64,000 nt of DNA from Lachnospiraceae bacterium (GTDB lineage: Bacteria > Bacillota > Clostridia > Lachnospirales > Lachnospiraceae), in contig JAFSYI010000096.1 in NCBI GenBank assembly GCA_017450065.1, forward strand, positions 1-64,000, written 5' to 3'. The position numbers and the translations under genes were made by a program. The notes below the pieces were generated by a model. It saw only the letters and a program-made list of their open reading frames with translations, was not told the DNA's origin and searched no databases. Position 1 is the first letter of the stretch. Every line of letters starts with the position of its first letter. This document shows, piece after piece, positions 29,791-38,299 of this stretch.

Positions 29791-31617
29791 CTACCCGAAC
29801 TGGCTGTTATACAGCTCATGATAGAATCCCTTCTTCTTAAGCAGCTCCTCATGACTGCCCTGTTCTATGATATTTCCGGCCTTCATTACCAGTATAAGGT
29901 CGGCATTCTTTATGGTCGAGAGGCGATGAGCAACAATAAATGAAGTTCTCCCTTCCATCATCTTAAGAAAGGCATCCTGTATCTTAAGCTCTGTTCTTGT
30001 ATCGATGGAAGACGTTGCTTCATCAAGTATAAGCATCGGCGGAAGCGACAGCATCACGCGGGTAATACACAGAAGCTGTTTCTGACCCTGTGACAGGCTG
30101 CCTCCGTCTTCGCCTATCACAGTATCGTATCCGTTCTTAAGTCTTCGGATAAAGGAATGCGAGTGAACCTCTTTTGCAGCCCGTATCATCTCTTCATCGG
30201 ATATATCCCGTCCCATCTTGATATTGTCACGGATCGTACCGTGCCTGAGCCATGTTTCCTGAAGTACCATTCCGTATGAGCTTCTTAAGGAATGCCTTTT
30301 AACACTTCTTATATCCGCTCCGTCAACCCTTATGCATCCCCTGTCCACATCATAGAAGCGCATCAGCAGGTTGATCATTGTAGTCTTGCCGCATCCGGTC
30401 GGTCCGACTATGGCCACATGCTCTCCCGGCGAAACATCAACATTAAGATTCTCGATAAGCCGCTTATTCTTATTGTATGAAAAATCAACAGTCTCACAGC
30501 TTACGTTCCCCCTTGTACCGCTTCCGGAAACCTCATCCAAACCGGGAAGACCTTCATCACTCACCTCTTCCTCTTCATCAATAAGCTCAAATACCCTGCC
30601 TGCACAGGCAAGAGCATTCTGAAGCTCCGTCAGCACTCCGGAGATCTCGTTAAATGGTTTCGTATACTGATTGGCATAACTCAGGAAGCTGCTTAATATA
30701 CCGACTGTCATTCCGCCCGTAAGCACCGTCATGGCACCTGCCAGAGCCACCAGCGCATAAACAACGCTGTTTACAAACCTTGTCCCCGGATTGGTAAGCG
30801 ATGAATAGAACAAAGCTTTAAGCGAAGCAGTCTTAAGTCTGTCATTTATATCATCAAAACGTTCCAAAGCCTTATCTTCATATGAGAAAGCCTTAACGAT
30901 CTTCTCGTTTCCTATCATCTCATCAATGAGCTCAGTCTGTTCACCTCTTATACCCGACTGGATATGGAACAGATCATATGTGCTTCTTGAAATATACCTT
31001 GCAACAAACAGTGACAGCGGAGTAAGTATCACAACGATCAGTGTTATAAACGGGCTCATCGAAAGCATAAAGCAGAGTGTGATGATTATGGTCATTACAC
31101 CCGTAAAAAGCTGGGTGAATCCCATAAGAAGACCGTCCGCGAGCTGATCCACATCTGCTATCACACGGCTCAGTATGTCACCCGCAGGATGTGAATCAAG
31201 ATACCCGAACGGAAGAACGTGCAGCTTCTTAAACGCATCATTTCTCATATCCCTCACAATGCTGTATGTAAGCCTGTTATTAACCTCATTCATACACCAC
31301 AGGGATATTGATGAAACAAGCGCGGAAGCAGCTGCATTCAGCAATATATAAACAAGTCTGCCGTAATCTGTTTCACGGTAGACGATACAGTCTATCGCAC
31401 GTCCGACAAGTATCGGTACATACAGGCCCGCAACAACGTTAATAACGGCAAAAACCACCGATAATACCGCACTGATCCTGTAGCGGTTTACATATCCCAT
31501 TATTCTCTTTACAGTTGTTTTTTTCTTCTTATTCATTCTCCGGTAATCACCTGTGGATCGGGGCGGTTTTTGTCCCATATATCGTACATTTATATCTCTT
31601 TGTTCCGGCGTAACCAT
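29791..31617 (-). CDS. Heterodimeric ABC exporter subunit, catalytic half
   Basis: A fused transmembrane-ATPase half transporter: six predicted helices (about 40-330) then an ATPase domain with Walker A GPTGCGKTT, Walker B LILDEATSS with the catalytic Glu, and switch AHR. The ABC signature is LSQGQ rather than LSGGQ. Together with the partner at 31618-33366 this is the TM287/288 or BmrC/BmrD arrangement, in which this subunit supplies the intact ATPase site and the deviant signature faces the degenerate site. It starts directly after the partner stop (TGA then ATG), so translation is coupled. The first 27 residues are a polar extension common in this subunit type. The substrate (drug, lipid or peptide) cannot be told from sequence. 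Confidence 0.92.
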   Translation of the reverse strand: MVTPEQRDINVRYMGQKPPRSTGDYRRMNKKKKTTVKRIMGYVNRYRISAVLSVVFAVINVVAGLYVPILVGRAIDCIVYRETDYGRLVYILLNAAASALVSSISLWCMNEVNNRLTYSIVRDMRNDAFKKLHVLPFGYLDSHPAGDILSRVIADVDQLADGLLMGFTQLFTGVMTIIITLCFMLSMSPFITLIVVILTPLSLFVARYISRSTYDLFHIQSGIRGEQTELIDEMIGNEKIVKAFSYEDKALERFDDINDRLKTASLKALFYSSLTNPGTRFVNSVVYALVALAGAMTVLTGGMTVGILSSFLSYANQYTKPFNEISGVLTELQNALACAGRVFELIDEEEEVSDEGLPGLDEVSGSGTRGNVSCETVDFSYNKNKRLIENLNVDVSPGEHVAIVGPTGCGKTTMINLLMRFYDVDRGCIRVDGADIRSVKRHSLRSSYGMVLQETWLRHGTIRDNIKMGRDISDEEMIRAAKEVHSHSFIRRLKNGYDTVIGEDGGSLSQGQKQLLCITRVMLSLPPMLILDEATSSIDTRTELKIQDAFLKMMEGRTSFIVAHRLSTIKNADLILVMKAGNIIEQGSHEELLKKKGFYHELYNSQFG

Positions 31618-33366
31618 TCAGGCTATATTGGAATCGTAGATCTCCTTATATACAGCGCAGGTCTCAAGCAGCTCCTCATGAGTCCCCATACCCTCTATAC
31701 AGCCATCCTCCAGAACCACTATCTTATCGGCATTCTGAACTGCCGAGGTTCTCTGTGATACTATAAACACGGTGGGACCTTCCTTGATCCCGGCTATGTT
31801 CTGTCTCAGCTTAAGATCCGTAGCATAATCAAGGGCCGATGCACTGTCATCAAGTATCAGTATTTCCGGCTTACGTACCAGCGCCCTCGCTATCGTAAGC
31901 CTCTGTCTCTGTCCGCCGGAAAGATTACGTCCGTTCTGCTCAATCATGCCCTCAAGGCCTCCCTTGCCTTCTACCACTTCGCTGCATACGGCCAGTCTTA
32001 CCGCTTCGTTAAGCTCCTCATCGGTGGCGCCTTCATTCCCCCATCTTAAGTTCTCAGCTATCGTTCCTTTAAACAGCACTGCCTTCTGCGGAACGATTCC
32101 GATCCTGTTCCTAAGCTCCTTAACATCATAAGCCCGCACATCCCGCCCATCAACGGTCACGTTTCCGGTGCTGACATCATAGAATCTCGGGATAAGGTTT
32201 ATAACAGACGATTTGCCTGACCCGGTTCCTCCTATTATACCGACGGTCTCACCTTTATTAACCGTAAAATCAATATCCGACAGAGCCTCGTCACCGGTTT
32301 CGTTATATTTAAGATAAACATGGGAAAACCTGATATATCCGGAAGTATCCGGGAGATCGTGGAATATATCCGCGTTCACATTATCATGGTCATGAGCCAC
32401 AGCCCCGGGATCGCACGGTTCACCCGCCTTGATTTCAAACACATCCGCTATCCTGTCGCCGCAGGCTATTGCCTTATTAAGAAGGACTATGAGATTGGCC
32501 AGCTTTATAAGCTCTACAAGTATCTGTGACATGTAGTTATACAGAGCCACCACCTGACCCTTTGTAAGCACTCCCGAATCAACCTTTAAAGCACCGACAT
32601 AAATAAGAATGACTATCGCAAGATTAATTAAGATATATGTCATTGGATTGAGAGAAGCCGACAGATGGCCTGCCCTGCGCTGTTCTAAGAGCAGCTCATC
32701 ATTGGATGCGGTATATCCCTTTATCTCTCTGTCTTCAAGCGTAAAAGCACGTATTACCCTTGCTCCGATAAGGTTCTCTCTCGTCAGGAGCATGATCTCA
32801 TCAAGCTTTTTCTGTACCTTCTTAAGCATAGGGATATTAAAATACATTATCCCGCCCACTATCGCAAACAGTACCGCAATAACCATAAGAAACACAAGAG
32901 CTGCCTGAACATTGATCGTAAACGCCATTATCATCGCTCCGAAAACGATAAATGGTGAACGAAGAAAAAGACGCAGGAACATGTTTACTCCTGTCTGCGT
33001 CTGGTTAACATCGGACGTCATCCTCGTTATCATGGTTGATGTACCGGTATCGTCTATGTTTTTATAGGATAAGCTCATGATATGCGAAAAAAGATCATGC
33101 CTGAGACCTGTTGCAAATCCCACTGCCGCTCTCGCCGCCATATACTGGGCGGATACCGCGCTTATAAGTCCCACCACGCCCAGTGTTATCATTACGGCAC
33201 AGCATTTGATGATATGGGTTCTGTCTCCGCCTCCGATCCCTTTATCGATTATACTTGCAACCACCAGAGGCACAAACAGTTCAAATACAGCCTCAAGCAT
33301 TTTAAAAAGCGGCGCAAGTATACATTCCTTCCTGTATGCTCTTAGATATTTAAGCAGTTTCTTCAA
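31618..33366 (-). CDS. Heterodimeric ABC exporter subunit, degenerate-site half
   Basis: This partner half transporter has six predicted helices and an ATPase domain with Walker A GGTGSGKSS and canonical signature NLSGGQRQR. Its Walker B reads LILDDSASA (Asp in place of the catalytic Glu) and the switch motif is SQR (Gln for His), so its own ATP site should be non-hydrolytic. This is the expected counterpart of the neighbouring subunit. The start is a TTG at 33366 with GGAAAGAG 7 bases upstream; no in-frame ATG gives a better start. A possible 41-codon gene overlaps its first codons. Confidence 0.92.
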   Translation of the reverse strand: MKKLLKYLRAYRKECILAPLFKMLEAVFELFVPLVVASIIDKGIGGGDRTHIIKCCAVMITLGVVGLISAVSAQYMAARAAVGFATGLRHDLFSHIMSLSYKNIDDTGTSTMITRMTSDVNQTQTGVNMFLRLFLRSPFIVFGAMIMAFTINVQAALVFLMVIAVLFAIVGGIMYFNIPMLKKVQKKLDEIMLLTRENLIGARVIRAFTLEDREIKGYTASNDELLLEQRRAGHLSASLNPMTYILINLAIVILIYVGALKVDSGVLTKGQVVALYNYMSQILVELIKLANLIVLLNKAIACGDRIADVFEIKAGEPCDPGAVAHDHDNVNADIFHDLPDTSGYIRFSHVYLKYNETGDEALSDIDFTVNKGETVGIIGGTGSGKSSVINLIPRFYDVSTGNVTVDGRDVRAYDVKELRNRIGIVPQKAVLFKGTIAENLRWGNEGATDEELNEAVRLAVCSEVVEGKGGLEGMIEQNGRNLSGGQRQRLTIARALVRKPEILILDDSASALDYATDLKLRQNIAGIKEGPTVFIVSQRTSAVQNADKIVVLEDGCIEGMGTHEELLETCAVYKEIYDSNIA

Positions 33367-33475
33367 CTGTGATCTCTTTCCTTCCGTCAGGGTCCGTCAT
33401 CATGATACCCTGTATTTTATCATAACAAACCTCTGATACCTCCTGCCTGCTCCGTTCAGGGTTACTGTTTATCAT
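33350..33475 (-). CDS. Possible 41-residue small protein linking two genes
   Basis: A short open frame starts at ATG 33475, inside the last codons of the zinc-ribbon gene, with AGGA about 9 bases upstream, and ends at TAA 33350, inside the first codons of the ABC subunit gene. The product would begin MINSNPERSRQEVSEVC and is soluble and charged; I recognise no family. The double overlap suggests either translational coupling or a chance frame. Confidence 0.35.
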   Translation of the reverse strand: MINSNPERSRQEVSEVCYDKIQGIMMTDPDGRKEITVEETA

Positions 33476-34274
33476 AATATCTTTTTCCTGCGTTCGGTTT
33501 AAAGTATGTACGCAGATATCCCCGCCCGGACACGATCACAAACTCGTTCGTCTCTTCTATGTAATATACATCATCACCGTCTTCAGCTTCCAATTTATGA
33601 AGTGCCCTCGGATCATTGACGACAGCCGAAGCTGCAGCTTCATATTCTTCCGCTGAAGCGAATCCCATTTCCCTGCCGTGTTTCTCATAGTGTTCTTCGA
33701 GGTATTCCTTATTCCTGAAGGTATACTCAGGCCGGACAGCTGTCTGTACCGTATTATCCTGCGCATCTTCAGTCCCTGCATCTGCCTGTACCGTCTGATC
33801 CTGCGTTTCCTCTGTCTGAATACTCTCTGAGGAATCTGACTCATCATCAGCCTCTGCCATATACTCATATGCGGTCTGAGGCTGCATGGAAGGATTGGTA
33901 CTATTCAGGTTATTGTGCGTATATATCCCGCCTCCGGCTGCAAGCAGGACCAATGCGGCAGCTGCACCTGCAAAACTGTACCTCCCTTTCCTTTTACCGG
34001 TCTCCACTGTTTTGCCTTTGCTTTCCTGCGCAGCCTTATCACCGGCTTTTATACTACTTTCCCCGGCAGCCTGGGTACCTGTTCCCGGGGTGTCATGCGA
34101 AACACCGTCTGACGGTTTGCTGTCAGACGATACCCGGTTCCCTTTATTCTTCTTATTTTCTTCCCTGCATTCCTTACATCGTTTGGGTATGGACAGGTTC
34201 CTGTTTTTATAGAACTTTATCTCACTATCCGAGAGGATAAAGGTTTTTCCGCATTGCACACAGGTTCTTTTCAT
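33462..34274 (-). CDS. Zinc-ribbon / transmembrane protein with toxin-nuclease-like C-terminal domain
   Basis: The N-terminus (1-40) is a zf-trcl-type zinc ribbon with C5, C8, C33 and C36 and the block LSDSEIKFYKNRNLSIPKRC. A Ser/Thr/Lys-rich linker leads to one transmembrane helix (about 101-117) and then a Gln/Asp/Glu-rich linker. The last 87 residues (184-270) form a compact domain with LEEHYEKHG, an alanine-rich helix, DDVYYIEETNEFVIVS and GYLRTYFKP. This pattern of His, Lys and Arg/Thr/Phe resembles C-terminal domains of secreted polymorphic toxins of the barnase/EndoU/colicin-like (BECR) class. That likeness is my inference. With the Zn ribbon inside, the tail should face outward. It lies between the EAL genes and the ABC exporter on the same strand. 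Confidence 0.6.
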   Translation of the reverse strand: MKRTCVQCGKTFILSDSEIKFYKNRNLSIPKRCKECREENKKNKGNRVSSDSKPSDGVSHDTPGTGTQAAGESSIKAGDKAAQESKGKTVETGKRKGRYSFAGAAAALVLLAAGGGIYTHNNLNSTNPSMQPQTAYEYMAEADDESDSSESIQTEETQDQTVQADAGTEDAQDNTVQTAVRPEYTFRNKEYLEEHYEKHGREMGFASAEEYEAAASAVVNDPRALHKLEAEDGDDVYYIEETNEFVIVSGRGYLRTYFKPNAGKRYYDKQ

Positions 34275-34351
34275 TCTTCTGTTCCTTAACCCCTTCTTTT
34301 CTTTCAGACATTCGCTGCCGCACAGTCATGCCGCATATCGGGGCCGGCAAT

Positions 34352-36307
34352 CTATTCGCCGACCTGCTCCTGCATAAACTCTATAAAATCTCTCTCGGGC
34401 AGAGGGCGGCAGAAATAATAGCCCTGGAGATACTCACAGCCCTGAATATAATCGGCGCCCAGATCCATGAATTTCCTGACCACCTTCTCTTCTTCCACTC
34501 CCTCTACAAGCACCTTCTTACCCATCTGTTTCAGCATCTTTATCGTATCCTGCACCATTATCCACATCTGAGGATCGTCCACGCCGTCCACGAAGGTCTT
34601 ATCAAGCTTGACAATGTCCACGGGTAATGTAGTAACTCTCTTTACATTCGAATAGCCCGTTCCGTAATCGTCGAGAGCAAAATGAATACCCATACCGTGC
34701 AGCCTGTTTATATTCTGGTCAACCACATCAGGGTCAAAATCAACAGCAGACTCGGTTATCTCGAAATTGATCCTCTCCGGTATGATATGGTATTTATCCA
34801 TCAGTGTCGATATCTTATCGACAAGGTTTATCTCAATACACTGCGACGTGGACATATTCACCTGTATGCATTCAAGCCCCAGCGACTCAAAATCCGTCAC
34901 TGAAATAAACCTGAAAACATCCTCCAGAACGAAATCTCCGATGGCATGTATCGTACCGTTGATCTCTGCTGCCGCTATGAACATCGAAGGAGCCACAAGT
35001 CCGTAAACCTCATCGCGAAGACGTATGAACGCCTCTGCAGCCACGAAGCGGCGTTCAAGAATGGAATATATAGGCTGATAGAACATCTCGAACGCTCCAT
35101 GGTTCAGAGCCCTGTCTATAATATCATTAAGCTCACTCTTTATCTTGAAATCCCTGTCTTCCACATAATCCGGATAATTCATTACATCCTTTACTTCGGG
35201 AAGGATCATATGAAAGCTGGTCGCAAATGTGTAAAGCGTATTATAGTTGTTTATATCGTCCGGGCACCTGAAGATACACTGTCTTGCGTCTATATTGATG
35301 GAAAAGCTCTCCACCTGAAACGTTTCAGCGTAATGATTCTTAATCTGTACTCCCAGCTTCTTTACCGCGTCATAATCCTGATTTTCCGTGACGAATGTGT
35401 AGAGACCGTCCTCCAGATAATACAGCTCACCGTGAAGCGCATTATAACGTGCAAATGCCCTGAACTTGCCCGACTGGATCCTGAGGAACATATTGAAGAG
35501 CTCCTCACCGAGATACAGTCTTATATTTGCGTAATTGACAAGACGGATCAGCAGTATATAAACCGGTGCCCCGGTATTTATTATACTTTTCAGACTGTCA
35601 CGGGCCACACTGTACTTCTTTGCTCCCGTCAGCGGATCCAGCAGCTCCTCTTCACGGCGGATTATCAGACTGAACAGCAGCATGGTCGTCGAGATCATAA
35701 ACATTTCTATAAGGATATTTGCAAAGAAGATCTGAAGGATTATACCAAGAAGAGCGATCGGATACAGAAGAAGCATCACGACAAGCTTATCCTTCCTGAT
35801 GATCTCTTTGTATTTAAGCAGGGTCCAGATCTGATAAGCTATCATAAAAGCGCCGGTAATATAGAATATTATAAGTCCCCGACACCTTACATATCTGAGG
35901 TGCTCGTCGAAACGGAAGATCGTCGGATAAAAAATATTTGAAAACAGTGCCAGATTATTTACGGTCATATAGCCTGACCATATCAGAAGAACACGCCTGT
36001 TTCTCTTAAACTCATGCCACATGCCTATGTTGGAATAAACAAACGGCAGATATGCGACAAGAAGCATGTTGTGCATAAAGAAATAAAGATATTCCCAAAG
36101 ATACTCTGCGCTTCTGTTTGCATTTGTTTTAACAGCATAATCCTGGATATAACCGGCCATGATATCTCCCAGCGTCGCAAAGAACATTACCATGATCACA
36201 CAGTAAAACAGCATGTTTGTCCTTCCGAGAAACATCTTCTTAAGCAGGCAGGAACCCAGCACAAGTATTAAGATTATAAACGTACATATATCAAAATACA
36301 GAATCAT
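34352..36307 (-). CDS. 7TM-sensor, degenerate GGDEF, EAL phosphodiesterase (paralogue 1)
   Basis: Residues 1-220 contain about seven hydrophobic helices; 225-400 is a GGDEF-like fold without the GGDEF motif; 406-651 is an EAL domain predicted to cleave c-di-GMP to pGpG. The EAL signature is changed to EAF (425-427), but other catalytic blocks remain: N484 in NMS, E516 in EITES, D546/D547 in DDYGTGYSN, K567 in VKLDK and E602 in VEGVE, so activity is plausible. A 6-residue insertion duplicates QG before the final QGYYF. It begins 2 bases after the stop of its paralogue at 36310-38259, to which it is similar throughout. Confidence 0.9.
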   Translation of the reverse strand: MILYFDICTFIILILVLGSCLLKKMFLGRTNMLFYCVIMVMFFATLGDIMAGYIQDYAVKTNANRSAEYLWEYLYFFMHNMLLVAYLPFVYSNIGMWHEFKRNRRVLLIWSGYMTVNNLALFSNIFYPTIFRFDEHLRYVRCRGLIIFYITGAFMIAYQIWTLLKYKEIIRKDKLVVMLLLYPIALLGIILQIFFANILIEMFMISTTMLLFSLIIRREEELLDPLTGAKKYSVARDSLKSIINTGAPVYILLIRLVNYANIRLYLGEELFNMFLRIQSGKFRAFARYNALHGELYYLEDGLYTFVTENQDYDAVKKLGVQIKNHYAETFQVESFSINIDARQCIFRCPDDINNYNTLYTFATSFHMILPEVKDVMNYPDYVEDRDFKIKSELNDIIDRALNHGAFEMFYQPIYSILERRFVAAEAFIRLRDEVYGLVAPSMFIAAAEINGTIHAIGDFVLEDVFRFISVTDFESLGLECIQVNMSTSQCIEINLVDKISTLMDKYHIIPERINFEITESAVDFDPDVVDQNINRLHGMGIHFALDDYGTGYSNVKRVTTLPVDIVKLDKTFVDGVDDPQMWIMVQDTIKMLKQMGKKVLVEGVEEEKVVRKFMDLGADYIQGCEYLQGYYFCRPLPERDFIEFMQEQVGE

Positions 36308-36309
36308 TT

Positions 36310-38259
36310 TCAGGATGCCTTCTCTGAATTTTTTTGGTTAACAAACTCGATAAAATCATTCTCATTAAGGGGTTTCGAAAAATAAAATCCCTGTATGTAA
36401 TCACACCCGAGATCCCTGAAACGGTCAAGGGTCCGCTTATCTTCAACGCCCTCAACAAGGATCTTCTTATTCATTCTCTTAAGCATATTTACCGTATTCA
36501 CTATTGCGATCCACATCTTCGGATCATCCATCTCATCAACAAAGCTCTTATCGAACTTGATAATATCCAATGGAAGTGACACAACTCTCTTTATATTGGA
36601 ATAACCCGTTCCGTAATCATCAAGGGAGAATCTGAAACCCATGTTCCACAGGCTGAAAATGTTGTTATCCGTTATTACCGGATCGTAATCAACAGCCGTT
36701 TCGGTGATCTCAAGATTGATCTGATTTGTCCTTACCTGATATTTGGATATAAGTCCCCTTATCTTCTCCACGAGCCTGGGTTCGATACACTGGGTAACGG
36801 ACAGATTGATCTCTATGTATTCAAGCCCGCTTTTTAAAAACTGGGGAGTATGTATGAACCTGCATACATCCTCAAGCACAAAGTCACCGATATCATGTAT
36901 GGCGCCGCTTGCTTCTGCCGCAGGTATGAATATTGCCGGCGATACGAAACCGTATTTTTCATCCTGAAGCCTTATAAGCGCTTCCGCGGAAACAAATCTG
37001 TCCTGCTTCACGGAATAGATCGGCTGGTAATACATTTCGAACCTGTTACCGGAAATACCCTTTTTGATAATATCATCAATCTCGTTCTTCATCATGAAAT
37101 CCTTGGAATTCATGATATCCGACAGGAGTATCAGCTTATCTGCCTCCGGCAGTGTCCTGTAAAAAGAAGACGTAAAATTAATAAGAGTATTGTAGCTTGC
37201 AAGATCTTCGGGAAGCCGGCACAGGCAGACGGTTGAGTTAAGACGTATCTCCAGATTGCCGAGAGTGAAGCTTTCCTTAAGATATGCTACTATCAAACGG
37301 CCAAGATCCTGCATCTTATCAAACTTGTCGCCGTCGGCTATTATGGCATACACTCCCCGTTCCACATAATACACATCCGTATACAGGTTGATTATACGTC
37401 CCATCTGTCTTAACTTATCACTGACGCGCTTCAGTGTGGTTCCGTAAATCTCCGGACCCAGATTGGTTCTCAGTGCCTGATAGTTCCTTATCTTCACCAG
37501 CACCGCATTCATGGGACGTCCGACGCTGTACGACTTGTACATGTCCTTTAAGTATGCATTCTGACTGAGAGTACCGACGATAGAATCCACCATTTCCTCG
37601 GGACGCTGGATCACTGTTGCGATAAGAAACAGCGTAAGCGCCATGGCAAGGGTCTCAAGCCTCAGCCCGATAAATATCCTCTGCACAAATATTGCAAGTA
37701 TATTGAACGGAGCAAACGCAAAGATCATAAACATTTCGGACTTTCTGACAGTACGTCTGAACTTTATCACCATATACAGTATCAGAAGAAGGTGAAATGC
37801 CGACCAGAAATAGATGATCCCTATATACCCGCCTCTTGTATATACTCCGTCCCTGCTTATGTAGAATATCTTTCCGCTGAAAATGTTCCAGATTATGGAC
37901 AGAATGATACCCGCAGCAGGCAGTATTATCCATAGCGCAAATATCTTCTGCTGCTTAAGCTTATGCCATATTCCCATAAATGAAAACAAAAACAGGACAT
38001 ATGCCGGTGTTGTCAGATGCCTGATAATGTAAAATATGGTATTTGAAACAAATTGTATACCTGCGTTTGACTGTGACTGCGGAATATACGTGCCGAACAT
38101 ACTGTCGAACAGGTCCATTGCAGCCGACGCTATGATCAGTGCCGAAAGTGTTATGATAAGACAGTTTGTCCTGTCCTTGGTATAATGCTTTACAAGCAGA
38201 AACACAAGAACTGTAACCGACAGCACTATGGCACAGATATCAAAATAAACGATACGCAT
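36310..38259 (-). CDS. 7TM-sensor, degenerate GGDEF, EAL phosphodiesterase (paralogue 2)
   Basis: This 649-residue protein has the same layout as its downstream neighbour: N-terminal multi-helix membrane sensor starting YFDICA, a GGDEF-like linker domain without the signature, and a C-terminal EAL domain from about residue 407. The EAL motif is intact (EALIRL, 426-428), as are EINLS, EITET, LDDYGTGYSN, IIKFDKSF, LVEGVE and QGFYF, so it should be an active c-di-GMP phosphodiesterase. The pair arose by tandem duplication. It sits 40 bases downstream of the putative diguanylate cyclase, placing synthesis and breakdown of the messenger in one unit. Confidence 0.92.
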   Translation of the reverse strand: MRIVYFDICAIVLSVTVLVFLLVKHYTKDRTNCLIITLSALIIASAAMDLFDSMFGTYIPQSQSNAGIQFVSNTIFYIIRHLTTPAYVLFLFSFMGIWHKLKQQKIFALWIILPAAGIILSIIWNIFSGKIFYISRDGVYTRGGYIGIIYFWSAFHLLLILYMVIKFRRTVRKSEMFMIFAFAPFNILAIFVQRIFIGLRLETLAMALTLFLIATVIQRPEEMVDSIVGTLSQNAYLKDMYKSYSVGRPMNAVLVKIRNYQALRTNLGPEIYGTTLKRVSDKLRQMGRIINLYTDVYYVERGVYAIIADGDKFDKMQDLGRLIVAYLKESFTLGNLEIRLNSTVCLCRLPEDLASYNTLINFTSSFYRTLPEADKLILLSDIMNSKDFMMKNEIDDIIKKGISGNRFEMYYQPIYSVKQDRFVSAEALIRLQDEKYGFVSPAIFIPAAEASGAIHDIGDFVLEDVCRFIHTPQFLKSGLEYIEINLSVTQCIEPRLVEKIRGLISKYQVRTNQINLEITETAVDYDPVITDNNIFSLWNMGFRFSLDDYGTGYSNIKRVVSLPLDIIKFDKSFVDEMDDPKMWIAIVNTVNMLKRMNKKILVEGVEDKRTLDRFRDLGCDYIQGFYFSKPLNENDFIEFVNQKNSEKAS

Positions 38260-38299
38260 CTATCTATCCTCTGGATCGTATTTTCTTGATCTTAGCCTT

